A stretch of 64,000 nucleotides of DNA from Leeuwenhoekiella sp. (GTDB taxonomy: Bacteria; Bacteroidota; Bacteroidia; Flavobacteriales; Flavobacteriaceae): NCBI GenBank assembly GCA_002708845.1, contig PAPI01000004.1:124001-188000 (forward strand), in the 5' to 3' direction. Each line of letters begins with the position of its first letter. The first letter of the stretch is position 1. A program made the translations under genes and the position numbers. Positions 25,119 to 33,800 of this stretch are shown piece after piece. Under the pieces are notes generated by a model that was given only the letters and a program-made list of their open reading frames with translations, had not been told where the DNA came from and made no database searches.

Positions 25119-25814
25119 ATGAGAACATATTATTTAATAACTTCAATTCTGCTGTTCTTTTTCATTAGCAGCTGCAGTAATGAAGAACGCATTACAGACA
25201 ACAGGAGAGTGCTTTTTAAAGGCCGACTTATAGATACCGAAGGTATGCCCGTTACTAATTTACGGGTTGAAACTAAAACAGAAAGGAGTAATCTGGGATC
25301 TGTCCTTACCGATGATAACGGCAACTTTAAGTTTACCGCCTTGACTGTTAGTCGAAACAATGTAATGTTTACTGTAAATGACTCGGACTATTATACCGTC
25401 GCCAATCCTGAGTTTGGTACTGTTCAATTCTTAGAAGCTCGCCCACAACAAAATGAATGGACTTTTGATTTCAACGAAATTACCATTGCAAGGCGTGCTA
25501 CTTTTAGAATTGTTACAATTCCTCAAGAAGGGACTCAGGATACCCTTACCTATCAGCTCACCTATACCTCTCCCGAATGTATTAAATACTTAAATGAACC
25601 CGAAGATTATATACCGGGAGGTACAGCAGACAGATGTTTTTCAAGTCTTGAATTTTTAAAAACTAAAGGACCTGAGGCCTTTAAAGATTCGATTAATCTT
25701 GAAACTAGTCTTTATAGTGATGTCATTCTAACCTATAGAATCAATAGTGGTGCTCAAAATCAGATCTCCATTCCTGTAAATACAAATCTTACTCGTTATG
25801 AGATTACTTATTAG
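25119..25814 (+). CDS. Hypothetical lipoprotein, tandem-duplicated pair, copy 2
   Basis: A 231-residue lipoprotein (signal MRTYYLITSILLFFFISSCS, Cys 19) paralogous to the gene at 23821. Shared marks in the same order are KGRLIDTEGMPV (Ig-like strand), TDDNGNFKFT, TQDTLTYQLTYTSPEC, YRINSGAQ and the ending TRYEITY. It overlaps the following barrel gene by 17 bases, exactly as in copy 1. The divergence between copies is considerable, so the duplication is not recent. The function is unknown. Confidence 0.65.
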   Translation: MRTYYLITSILLFFFISSCSNEERITDNRRVLFKGRLIDTEGMPVTNLRVETKTERSNLGSVLTDDNGNFKFTALTVSRNNVMFTVNDSDYYTVANPEFGTVQFLEARPQQNEWTFDFNEITIARRATFRIVTIPQEGTQDTLTYQLTYTSPECIKYLNEPEDYIPGGTADRCFSSLEFLKTKGPEAFKDSINLETSLYSDVILTYRINSGAQNQISIPVNTNLTRYEITY

Positions 25815-26418
25815 ATTATTTCTAACGTGTTTGTCAATCTTTTCATTTTTGAATCTTCAAGCTCAGGATTCTACAGAGGTTCAAAAGGAATCGTTTTTTA
25901 ACCGAAAAGGAATGATTGCGATTGGTTTTTATAAGATCAATGCCAGCGAAGAGAGTTACGTAAATAAGGCTTATGATCTGGGTGAAGGCTATGAAGTTTC
26001 AGCTTTAGGATATATTGCGCCTCACGTTGTTTTGGGAGCCAGAATCTCTGTTTTCAGAGGCTCGGTAACTGATCCTACTTTTGTGGGCAATTATTATGTT
26101 ACCCAGTTTAATCTCACCGGGGCTCAGGTGGGTTATCATTTTTTCGAAGAAAAGCGTATTCAGATTATTTTACAGGGAGGTTTAGGCTGGGTTAACTATA
26201 GACATGCCAAAGCAAAGGCTAAAGATTTTAAAGATTCGGGATTTTCATATTATCTAAATCCGCAATTGAGCTTCTCTATTTTTAAATGGCTGGCTCTTTA
26301 TGGCACGCTTGATTTGAGATATGACAAATTAAAAGTTCAAACTGCAGCTGAGATTCAGGATGCTTTTGATCAAGTAACCTATCTCAACACCTCATTTGGT
26401 GTACGTTTTAAACTCTAA
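25798..26418 (+). CDS. Outer-membrane beta-barrel protein, tandem-duplicated pair, copy 2
   Basis: A 206-residue paralogue of the barrel at 24488, of equal length. The signal peptide ends around LNLQAQ; the mature part begins RKGMIAIGFYKINASEESYV and ends SFGVRFKL with alternating strands between. It is converging with, and one base from, the thioesterase gene on the other strand, with no visible terminator between them. Confidence 0.68.
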   Translation: MRLLIRLFLTCLSIFSFLNLQAQDSTEVQKESFFNRKGMIAIGFYKINASEESYVNKAYDLGEGYEVSALGYIAPHVVLGARISVFRGSVTDPTFVGNYYVTQFNLTGAQVGYHFFEEKRIQIILQGGLGWVNYRHAKAKAKDFKDSGFSYYLNPQLSFSIFKWLALYGTLDLRYDKLKVQTAAEIQDAFDQVTYLNTSFGVRFKL

Positions 26419-26419
26419 T

Positions 26420-26935
26420 CTACTCAAATAACGCCTTCAATTCAGTAGCATCGTTTGCATTCATCTTACCAGCAAGTACCAGACTAAGCTGTTTTCTACG
26501 TAAAGCAGCAGCATAACGTTCTTTTTCCTGATCAGTTTCAGGTTTAATTTCAGGGATGGGTACAGGTGTACCAGTACGGTCAACAGCAACAAAGGTGTAA
26601 ATGGCATCATTTGCCTTAGATCTAAGGCCGCTTTCCCGATCTTCTACCCAGACATCTATAATTACCTCCATAGAGGTCTTAAATGCTCTTGAAATGGTTG
26701 CCTCAACTGTTACAACACTTCCTAGCGGAATGGCTTTATTAAAAGCCACGTGATTTACCGATGCCGTAACTACAATCCTTCTGCTATGTCTGCGAGCTGT
26801 GATACTCGCTACGCGGTCCATACGCGCCAGCAACTCTCCACCAAACATATTATTGAGCGGATTGGTCTCATTGGGCAGAACAAGGTCGGTCTGTACGGTT
26901 TTAGATTCAGAAGGTGTTTTTGCGTCCATAAGCAT
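26420..26935 (-). CDS. Acyl-CoA thioesterase, hotdog fold
   Basis: A 171-residue single-hotdog thioesterase that hydrolyses acyl-CoA to free acid and CoA. The family pattern is NETNPLNNMFGGELLARMDRVASITARRHSRR (about 22-53), including the conserved Asn and the Asp of the helix, and then VTASVNHVAFNKAIPLGSVV. It resembles the YciA/BFIT-type enzymes. There is no signal peptide. An alternative ATG two codons downstream (MDAKTP) is equally possible. The chain-length preference is not readable. Confidence 0.85.
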   Translation of the reverse strand: MLMDAKTPSESKTVQTDLVLPNETNPLNNMFGGELLARMDRVASITARRHSRRIVVTASVNHVAFNKAIPLGSVVTVEATISRAFKTSMEVIIDVWVEDRESGLRSKANDAIYTFVAVDRTGTPVPIPEIKPETDQEKERYAAALRRKQLSLVLAGKMNANDATELKALFE

Positions 26936-27071
26936 TTTATTGGCAAAGCCTAATGATAAAATATCCCAAGGCTTGCTGCGAAATCAAAATTGAGTCTAGT
27001 CTAATTCCTCAGGGGCATACCTAAGGGATTTTCTTTCGGCAAAAATAGGAAGAATACAAGCAACAGAGACT

Positions 27072-27096
27072 AAAAAAGCCCCCGAGTTGGAGGCTT
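27072..27096 (-). terminator. Terminator after the HU/SPOR gene
   Basis: On the minus strand AAGCCTCC pairs with GGGGGCTT (one mismatch) around the loop AACTC and is followed by TTTTTTA. It lies about 30 bases after the stop at 27127. Confidence 0.75.
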
Positions 27097-27126
27097 GCAA
27101 AAGTTTTATTGAATAGTTGATGATGC

Positions 27127-28056
27127 TTAATCGAGTTCCTGTACGAGCATCCAGGCATTAGGGTTGTCTGAATTGCGTACTTCACGTAAGACTTTGGAGG
27201 CCTCACTTCGATCTGCATAGCTACCATAAACAACCTGATGTAAGCCATATTTATTTTCACCGATAAGACGCGCTTTATAGCCCGCTTTTCGAAGTTCTTC
27301 AACTTTTACCTCCGCATTTTCAGGAATGCGAAAGGCTCCTGCTACAATATGGTAATTACCGCTAGGCTTAAAAACATTCAGAGTAACCGCCGGCAACGGA
27401 TTTTCAATAGTAAATGTCGCTTTCTGTATGGTCTCATCTACAACTTGTTTGGCTTTTTGTTCTTCGGCCAGATTGTGATCTGCGATATCTTTAAAGTATA
27501 AGAATCCCAAAGATCCCGAAAGACCTATAGCAAGCAAGCCTACTGCAGCATATTTAAGCCAGGGAGAGTTACGTTGTTTTTGCTCTAAAGTCACAACTTT
27601 TGGTTCAACCACCGGTTCTTCAACAACGGGTGCTGTACGTGAAACTACCTCAAATTGATACGTTGCAAGGCCAAATGCTTCCGTAAGGAAATTGGACTCA
27701 CCTGCAGGTTCAAAATTAATTTTACCAGCTTCATTCCTTGAAAGCGTACCTATTTTGGTAAAAACAACTTCATTACCGGCCTGCAAATCGGCATTGAGTT
27801 GCGCTGCAAACTCCTGCACATTTTGAAGTGCTTCTCCATAACTAATATTTTCCGCAGAGGCGGCATAGTTAGCAAGTAAGCCATCATTTTGCGTGAGTTG
27901 TGCGTTAAATGACAAACGTTTGTAAGGAGGGAAAAAGGTATGGGTGTCGGGATTATGACGCGCTGCAACGCGATGCCCTAAAAAGGCTCCGAATCCCGGT
28001 ATAATCACACACTCATACCGGTATAGTAAATCGCTGATGTAGGTTGTAAAATGCAT
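27127..28056 (-). CDS. HU-CCDC81 and SPOR domain-containing protein
   Basis: A 309-residue protein: two N-terminal HU-like (CCDC81-type) domains (about 1-65 and 66-140; opening YISDLLYRYECVIIPGFGAF), a single transmembrane helix near 178-196 (AVGLLAIGLSGSLGFLYF), and a C-terminal SPOR domain (about 230-309, YHIVAGAFRIPENAEVKVEELR). SPOR domains bind denuded peptidoglycan at the septum. The HU part lies on the cytoplasmic side, so the protein may link DNA or a partner inside with septal wall outside; that last point is inference. It is common in Flavobacteria. Confidence 0.87.
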   Translation of the reverse strand: MHFTTYISDLLYRYECVIIPGFGAFLGHRVAARHNPDTHTFFPPYKRLSFNAQLTQNDGLLANYAASAENISYGEALQNVQEFAAQLNADLQAGNEVVFTKIGTLSRNEAGKINFEPAGESNFLTEAFGLATYQFEVVSRTAPVVEEPVVEPKVVTLEQKQRNSPWLKYAAVGLLAIGLSGSLGFLYFKDIADHNLAEEQKAKQVVDETIQKATFTIENPLPAVTLNVFKPSGNYHIVAGAFRIPENAEVKVEELRKAGYKARLIGENKYGLHQVVYGSYADRSEASKVLREVRNSDNPNAWMLVQELD

Positions 28057-28184
28057 AACGTAAAATTAAAAAAAAATGCCACCGGGCTAAACTTATAAAC
28101 CGTGATTTGTTAACAATTTTATAATACCTTTAGGCTAAGTTGCTTAGCGCCCCCGTAAACCTAATCAACCTAAGGGCTTCATAA

Positions 28185-29285
28185 ATGACGCAAGACGAAC
28201 TTCAGGCTTATTTGATCCTGCAACGTATTCCTAATCTGGGAGATACTTCTATTAAACGGCTTATCAACCGCTTTGAGACCGCTGAAAATGTTTTGCGGCA
28301 GAAGAAAGAAACGCTTTTAAAAATTGATGGTATTGGCGAGGTAAGACTGAAAGAGTTTTATGAGAAAAGCCACAGGCTAGCTGCTGAAGAGGAGTTGCGT
28401 TTTATTGAAAGTAAGGGCATTTCGTATTGCAGCTTTATGGAGGCAAACTATCCTGAGCGTTTAAAGCATTGCGTTGACGGTCCCATTTTGCTCTTTAAAC
28501 GCGGTGATGCAGGTTATGATAAAAAGCGGGTTTTGGCAATTGTGGGCACCCGAAAAGTCACCACTCACGGGCTGCAATTTATTAAAAAGTTTATTGAAGA
28601 GCTTGCACCTCTGCAGCCGCTTATTGTCTCAGGTTTTGCTTATGGTGTGGATATAGCAGCACACACTGCGGCCCTAGATAACGACCTTGATACACTGGCG
28701 GTTCTTGCACACGGTTTAAACCAGATCTATCCTAAAGTGCATGCTAAATATCAAAAGGCAATTGAACGACAAGGCGCTTTTATTACAGATTTTTGGAGTT
28801 CTGACGCTTTTGATCGAACCAATTTCTTAAGGCGTAACCGAATCATTGCCGGGATTGCCGAAGCTACTTTGGTTGTTGAAAGTGCTGAAAGGGGTGGGTC
28901 GCTGGTAACCGCTGATATCGCAAACTCTTATAATCGTGACGTATTCGCTGTTCCTGGAAGAGCAGATGATCTGCAAAGTGTAGGCTGTAATAATTTAATC
29001 AAGACTCAAAAAGCCCAACTGATTACCAGCGCCGCAGACCTGGTTTATCATTTGAACTGGCAGCCTGAGGAAATTTTTAAACCGGTGCAAAAGCAACTGT
29101 TCGTAGAACTTACCGACGAGGAAAAAATCATCTGGCGCCTGCTTTCAGATCGAGGTAAAGAAGAACTCGATCTCATCGCTTTAAACTGCGGGCTACCCAC
29201 ATTTAAGACGGCCTCACTGCTTTTGAACATGGAGCTTAAAGGTGTGGTGCGTCCGCTTCCGGGAAAATTGTTTGAGCTGATTTAA
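28185..29285 (+). CDS. dprA: DNA-processing protein DprA
   Basis: A 366-residue DprA/Smf protein, which binds incoming single-stranded DNA during transformation and loads RecA. An N-terminal helix-hairpin-helix part (RIPNLGDTSIKRLINRF, ETLLKIDGIGEVRL) is followed by the Rossmann core with VGTRKVTTHG near 123-132, SGFAYGVDIAAH near 148-159, FLRRNRIIAGIAEATLVVE near 213-231 and GSLVTADIANSYNRDVFAVPG. A C-terminal winged-helix domain follows. The length is typical. Its stop codon overlaps that of trpS on the other strand (TTAA). Confidence 0.95.
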   Translation: MTQDELQAYLILQRIPNLGDTSIKRLINRFETAENVLRQKKETLLKIDGIGEVRLKEFYEKSHRLAAEEELRFIESKGISYCSFMEANYPERLKHCVDGPILLFKRGDAGYDKKRVLAIVGTRKVTTHGLQFIKKFIEELAPLQPLIVSGFAYGVDIAAHTAALDNDLDTLAVLAHGLNQIYPKVHAKYQKAIERQGAFITDFWSSDAFDRTNFLRRNRIIAGIAEATLVVESAERGGSLVTADIANSYNRDVFAVPGRADDLQSVGCNNLIKTQKAQLITSAADLVYHLNWQPEEIFKPVQKQLFVELTDEEKIIWRLLSDRGKEELDLIALNCGLPTFKTASLLLNMELKGVVRPLPGKLFELI

Positions 29286-30250
29286 TAGCCTAACTTTTCA
29301 CGTACACGATTTAAAACCCCATTAGCAACTTCACGAGCTTTTTCTGCTCCTTTCTCCAGAGCGGCATCTACTTCTTCAAGATTATTCATATAGTAGTTGT
29401 AAGCCTCACGTTGCTTTGCATATTTTTCAACAAGAAGCTCGTAAAGAGCTTGCTTGGCGTGTCCGTAACCATAATTTCCGGCTAAATAATTTTGGCGCAT
29501 CTCTGCAACTTGAGCTTCAGAAGCAATTACTTTATACAGATTAAAAACATTACAGGTATCGGGATTTTTAGGTTCTTCTAGAGGTGTGCTGTCTGTTTGA
29601 ATGCCCATCACCTGTTTCCGCAATTGTTTATCCGGTAAAAAGAGGTTGATGTAGTTATCACGGGACTTACTCATTTTCTCGCCGTCTGTCCCGGGAATGT
29701 ATTTGGTATTTTCCTGAATTTTGGCTTCGGGCATCACAAAGGTTTCTCCCATTTGAGCGTGAAAGCGTGATGCCACATCGCGGGTCATCTCAATGTGCTG
29801 CAACTGGTCTTTACCTACCGGAACAAACTCGGCGTCGTATAAAAGAATATCTGCTGCCATAAGCATTGGGTAGGTAAACAGACCAGAGTTTACGTCTGCC
29901 AGGCGATCTGCTTTATCTTTAAAAGAATGCGCAAGGGTAAGACGCTGGTATGGAAAAAAGCAACTTAAATACCAAGTAAGCTCTGTAGTTTGTGGTACAT
30001 CGCTCTGACGATAGAATACGGTTTTTTCAATATCAAGACCAAAGGCCAGCCAGGTTGCAGCCACCGAATAGGTATTTTCTTTTAATACCGAAGCATCTTT
30101 GATCTGCGTAAGCGTATGCAGATTGGCAATAAAGAGAAAAGACTCGTTGTTAGAGTCATTTGCCATTTCAATTGCAGGTATGATAGCTCCCAGTAAGTTA
30201 CCTAAATGCGGAGTTCCTGTGCTTTGAACGCCGGTTAAAATTCGTGACAT
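29282..30250 (-). CDS. trpS: Tryptophan--tRNA ligase
   Basis: A 322-residue class I aminoacyl-tRNA synthetase charging tRNA-Trp. The HIGH motif is TPHLGN at 13-18 and the KMSKS loop is exact at 192-196. The tryptophan pocket region QSDVPQTTELTWYLSCFFPYQRL follows the family pattern, and the length is normal. A TAnnTTTG element (TAACTTTG, on this strand at 30271-30278) lies 21 bases before the start. The gene converges with dprA, with overlapping stop codons. Confidence 0.97.
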   Translation of the reverse strand: MSRILTGVQSTGTPHLGNLLGAIIPAIEMANDSNNESFLFIANLHTLTQIKDASVLKENTYSVAATWLAFGLDIEKTVFYRQSDVPQTTELTWYLSCFFPYQRLTLAHSFKDKADRLADVNSGLFTYPMLMAADILLYDAEFVPVGKDQLQHIEMTRDVASRFHAQMGETFVMPEAKIQENTKYIPGTDGEKMSKSRDNYINLFLPDKQLRKQVMGIQTDSTPLEEPKNPDTCNVFNLYKVIASEAQVAEMRQNYLAGNYGYGHAKQALYELLVEKYAKQREAYNYYMNNLEEVDAALEKGAEKAREVANGVLNRVREKLGY

Positions 30251-30270
30251 GCCTTAAATTTTATTTGGCG

Positions 30271-30278
30271 CAAAGTTA
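30271..30278 (-). promoter_or_regulatory. Bacteroidetes -7 promoter element for trpS
   Basis: TAACTTTG on the minus strand matches TAnnTTTG. The distance to the trpS start is about 20 bases. Confidence 0.45.
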
Positions 30279-30366
30279 CCCCTTTTGAGCAATTAACTCT
30301 TTTTAAAATGTCTATTTTTGAATTAACCAATGCCCTAAAGCACGTACTAACCTGTAAACAACCCGA

Positions 30367-31131
30367 ATGATAAAAATTCTACGTAAAATACTGATTTTGC
30401 TCTGGCGCATTTGGTTTTATGTGATTCTTATTGTTCCGATTCTGGTTTTGTTTCCAATCTTGCTAATTTCTGTGGCAAAAGACTCCTGGTATCCCTTTTT
30501 CTTTAGGCTAGCCCGGTTTTGGGCACGTATTATTCTCTACGGAATGGGGTTTTGGCCAAAAGTGGAGCGCCTTGAGAAAACCGAGCGTGGCAAAAGCTAT
30601 ATGTACATCGCAAATCATACATCCATGACAGACATTATGTTGATGTTGCATTCCGTACGTAATCCGTTTGTGTTTGTAGGTAAGCAGGAATTGGCAAAAT
30701 TTCCCATTTTCGGATACTTCTATAAGCAAACCTGTATTTTGGTTGACCGAGGAGACCCGAAAAGCCGAAGGGCTGTTTTTGAAAGTGCCCAAAAGCGCCT
30801 CAATCAGGGATTGAGTATTTGCATTTTTCCGGAAGGTGGGGTGCCAGATGATCTCTCAGTAGTTCTCGACACCTTTAAGGATGGGGCATTTAGACTGGCA
30901 ATAGATCATCAGGTACCTATTGTTCCTATGGTTTTTTACGATAATAAAAAGCGCTTTTCCTATGATTTCTTTACCGGTTCGCCAGGTATTATGCGCGTTA
31001 AAGTATTGCCGTTCTTAGAAACGGAAGGTAAAGAACCTAATGATCGCCGCGAACTTAGAGATCAGGCTTACAAAGCGATTCATAGCGAATTACTAAAAGA
31101 TAAAACAACACCTCGGGCACTAAAAGGATGA
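30367..31131 (+). CDS. plsC: 1-acyl-sn-glycerol-3-phosphate acyltransferase
   Basis: A 254-residue membrane-bound acyltransferase that makes phosphatidic acid from lysophosphatidic acid. A hydrophobic N-terminus (about 10-35) is followed by the catalytic NHTSMTD (HX4D, about 79-85), FVGKQELAKFPIFGYFYKQ, the RGD-containing strand LVDRGDPKSRR and FPEGG near 153-157. The divergent promoter region with trpS contains TATTTTTG at 30313-30320. A strong hairpin terminator follows at 31145. Confidence 0.9.
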   Translation: MIKILRKILILLWRIWFYVILIVPILVLFPILLISVAKDSWYPFFFRLARFWARIILYGMGFWPKVERLEKTERGKSYMYIANHTSMTDIMLMLHSVRNPFVFVGKQELAKFPIFGYFYKQTCILVDRGDPKSRRAVFESAQKRLNQGLSICIFPEGGVPDDLSVVLDTFKDGAFRLAIDHQVPIVPMVFYDNKKRFSYDFFTGSPGIMRVKVLPFLETEGKEPNDRRELRDQAYKAIHSELLKDKTTPRALKG

Positions 31132-31144
31132 GGTTTCTTCAACA

Positions 31145-31175
31145 AAAAAGCTGCCTCTACCCAGGCAGCTTTTTC
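31145..31175. terminator. Bidirectional terminator
   Basis: AAAAGCTGCCT (about 31146-31156) pairs with AGGCAGCTTTT (31163-31173) around CTACCC, with A and T runs on the two sides. It serves plsC and the converging barrel/anti-sigma gene. Confidence 0.88.
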
Positions 31176-31239
31176 TGTCATCGTCTACACGATGACTAAC
31201 CTAACCAACTAATAAAATCTAATTCTTCTTTTTCAAAAT

Positions 31240-32742
31240 TTAGAATCTTACGTTTATACCCGTGTAAAGCCCCATATAGTAGGGTTTAAAATCACTCACC
31301 CCATTTGTATAGGCGTTAAGCTGGTATTTAAAAATAGGCTCCAGATTAAATTCAATAGCAGGAGTAATGCGGTAATCAAAGCCGATACCTATATTGGTGC
31401 TAAAACTGGTATTGTTCAAACTGTTTGACGAACCTAGTTCGGTAGTAAATCGAGACCCTTCTTCTAAGATGACAGAATTGTCATTTAGGAAAAGCGTACT
31501 GAAACCTCCGATAATTTGCATACCAAATTTTTTGTCAACCAGCGCGTACTCAGCCTCAAGCGGAACTTCGATATAGCCCAGCTGTTGACGCAATGTGCTA
31601 GACGGACTTGCAAAATTACTCGATGCAAATTCTTCTGAAACCGGAGCATTAGGAATCGAATTCATCGTATTCATCCGGTTACTAAAAGTTGAGACCTGTA
31701 CCTGAGAGGCACTCTTGTTATAATCTATACTACGAAGAGAACTTGCCTGTATACTTGGGGTGAAAGCGACCTGCTCGGTACGGTAACCTAAATCGACACG
31801 ATTTACTCCCGCTCTTAATTTCAATTTGTCATTTAGGGCATAGCTTACCTGAAGGCCATAGCTCAAATTAACATCACCGCGTTTGGCATTATCTGCAAAT
31901 TGCGGGTCAATACCTGAACCTCCAAAATCTCCATAATAAACAGGTGCAACCAAAGGTGTTATACCCCAGCGATTTGACTTCTGAGTTTCAGGATCTTCAG
32001 TAGTTGCATCAGCAATTTCTTCCTCCCTGTTTGCAATACGCAGCAATTCATCAGGGTCTGTTTCTGTTTCCGGCTCTTTGCTTTCCTCTTCTTTAGCTAC
32101 AGCATTTTGTGTTGTGATTGTTTCCGTTTGCAGGCCTGCATCTAAAGAGTCAGAATCTGATGAACCTGAGCTGTTTTGAACATCAGTAGTATTCCGGAGC
32201 TTGTTCTTTTCGCTTTGCGAAAGTGCTACAGCTTCTGTTTTTGTTGAATTAGCTGTAGGTTGAGATTCTTTAGTGTCATTTGTTTTTTGTTCTGTAACAT
32301 TAGCAAATTGACTCTCGCGGGATGCATAAGAATTCAAACCTGCATTATCTTTTTGCTCAGTCTTAATTTCTTCGGTAGCAACTGTATCAAATTGATCAGA
32401 GGTGTCTGATTTATCTTCAGTTTGCTGATTTGGGGTTTCTTCAGAAGCAACTTCAGTTTGCGGGTTTGTGCTTCCGTTTGATGCGTTGGTATCTTCTGAC
32501 TGTTTTTCCTGAACCAGTTTAGGTGAAACGGTATTCTGAGTGTCAAAAACAAAATTGCCTGCCAAAAGTAATAGTGCAATAACAGCTGCAACACCGCCAA
32601 GCTTAATCCAAAGCGGGATTACGCGTTTACGCTTCTGCTTTTCACGCGCAGCGATAGACTCCCAAACGTGAGCGCCGGGTTGTGCTTCAAAGTCTTTAAA
32701 CTTTTCCTGAAACAGTCTGTCTATGTTTTTCTTCTCTTTCAC
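31240..32742 (-). CDS. Anti-sigma-like protein fused to an outer-membrane beta-barrel (Dma-type)
   Basis: A 500-residue protein with three parts: a cytoplasmic N-terminal segment of about 45 residues (IDRLFQEKFKDFEAQPGAHVWESI), one transmembrane helix near 47-65 (LGGVAAVIALLLLAGNFVF), a long Ser/Thr/Glu/Gln-rich linker of about 190 residues, and a C-terminal barrel of about 250 residues beginning RWGITPLVAPVYYGDFGGSG and ending in Phe. It is encoded 22 bases after an ECF sigma factor. Bacteroides has 'dual membrane-spanning anti-sigma factors' (Dma) of this layout, in which one chain joins cytoplasm and outer membrane. I infer that this is such a protein and that it restrains the neighbouring sigma factor. 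Confidence 0.72.
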   Translation of the reverse strand: MKEKKNIDRLFQEKFKDFEAQPGAHVWESIAAREKQKRKRVIPLWIKLGGVAAVIALLLLAGNFVFDTQNTVSPKLVQEKQSEDTNASNGSTNPQTEVASEETPNQQTEDKSDTSDQFDTVATEEIKTEQKDNAGLNSYASRESQFANVTEQKTNDTKESQPTANSTKTEAVALSQSEKNKLRNTTDVQNSSGSSDSDSLDAGLQTETITTQNAVAKEEESKEPETETDPDELLRIANREEEIADATTEDPETQKSNRWGITPLVAPVYYGDFGGSGIDPQFADNAKRGDVNLSYGLQVSYALNDKLKLRAGVNRVDLGYRTEQVAFTPSIQASSLRSIDYNKSASQVQVSTFSNRMNTMNSIPNAPVSEEFASSNFASPSSTLRQQLGYIEVPLEAEYALVDKKFGMQIIGGFSTLFLNDNSVILEEGSRFTTELGSSNSLNNTSFSTNIGIGFDYRITPAIEFNLEPIFKYQLNAYTNGVSDFKPYYMGLYTGINVRF

Positions 32743-32763
32743 GGAATGAAAACTATTAATGCT

Positions 32764-33300
32764 TTACGAGGTTTTAGATTCGGTTTGAAAGTGTTCTACT
32801 TTCTGTTTTAAAATCATACGGGCACGGGCCAGATTTGATTTTGAAGTGCCTTCACTTATCTCAAGCATACTTGCTATCTCTTTATGCGAATAGCCATCAA
32901 GTGCATATAGGTTAAAAACCAGTCTGTAACGATCTGGTAATTCCTGTACTATTTTTAGTAAAAACTGAAGAGAAACATCTTCTTCATCTACGAGAACATC
33001 TTCCTGTTCTATATGCTCTTCGTTTACAATATTAAAAACCCGCTGCTTTCTATAGCGCTGCAAAGCGGTATTAATTACAATGCGTTTGAGCCAGCCTTCA
33101 AACGATCCTTTGTGTTTGTACTGGGAAATTTTGTCAAAAATAATGATGAACCCATCCTGCAAGATATCTTCGGCCTCGGTATAATTACGGGCATATTTCA
33201 AAGAAACAGAGAACAGTGTCTTTGCATAGCGCGTATACAACTGTTCCTGTGCCTTTATATCTTTCTTAATGCATTTTTTGATGAGTTCGTCCAGACTCAC
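32764..33300 (-). CDS. RNA polymerase sigma factor, ECF (sigma-70 family)
   Basis: A 178-residue group 4 sigma factor. Region 2 has LYTRYAKTLFSVSLKYARNYTEAEDILQDGFIIIFDKI (about 21-57), and region 4 has ELPDRYRLVFNLYALDGYSHKEIASMLEISEGTSKSNLARAR near 116-157. It directs RNA polymerase to specific promoters, probably for envelope stress given the downstream gene. It lies 22 bases before the barrel/anti-sigma gene and 21 bases after a small lipoprotein gene, so the three are likely one unit. Confidence 0.92.
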   Translation of the reverse strand: MSLDELIKKCIKKDIKAQEQLYTRYAKTLFSVSLKYARNYTEAEDILQDGFIIIFDKISQYKHKGSFEGWLKRIVINTALQRYRKQRVFNIVNEEHIEQEDVLVDEEDVSLQFLLKIVQELPDRYRLVFNLYALDGYSHKEIASMLEISEGTSKSNLARARMILKQKVEHFQTESKTS

Positions 33301-33321
33301 ATTTTCCTTAGGTTTAAACCA

Positions 33322-33735
33322 TTAACCTTTAACAGGTATGGTGTCTGTTATAAATTGATCTTCACCATTTTCGTCCTTGCCTGAATAAAACTTAAAGATA
33401 TAATCGTAATTATATCGTGTTTCAAAAGGCAGGTAAACAGACACGGTATCTGTTGGTGTGTCAGTACACATTTCTTCTTCATAAACCCCTTCAAAAACAT
33501 AAACAAAGCGAGTGCTGTCCTGACGCGCATAGTCAAAATCGTAAAAATAATTACAGCTCGTAGGGGAGATATAACGAATTTTAAAGTTATAGCGCTGACC
33601 CCAGACCAGAGTGTCTGGCAACTCATAATCCACTACGGGTTGTAGTTCATAATTAATTTGCACACGATCATCATCAAGTGAGCAGGATGTGATTAATCCA
33701 AGTAGGGCTAAAATTAAAAAAACCTTTTTCATCAT
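33322..33735 (-). CDS. Hypothetical lipoprotein upstream of the ECF sigma gene
   Basis: A 137-residue lipoprotein (signal MMKKVFLILALLGLITSCSLDD, lipobox Cys at 18). The mature domain is beta-rich with two more cysteines in ISPTSCNYFYDFDYARQ and EEEMCTDTPTDT that may pair. It is the first gene of a likely unit with the sigma factor and the barrel/anti-sigma protein. By memory it resembles the DUF6452-type lipoproteins of Flavobacteria; I do not rely on that. A role in sensing envelope state would fit the context but is not shown. Confidence 0.62.
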   Translation of the reverse strand: MMKKVFLILALLGLITSCSLDDDRVQINYELQPVVDYELPDTLVWGQRYNFKIRYISPTSCNYFYDFDYARQDSTRFVYVFEGVYEEEMCTDTPTDTVSVYLPFETRYNYDYIFKFYSGKDENGEDQFITDTIPVKG

Positions 33736-33800
33736 TTAAATATTTACCTGGTAGATACCTAAAGATGAAAAAGGTTGCGTAAAGCCTGTAATTTTTTTTT

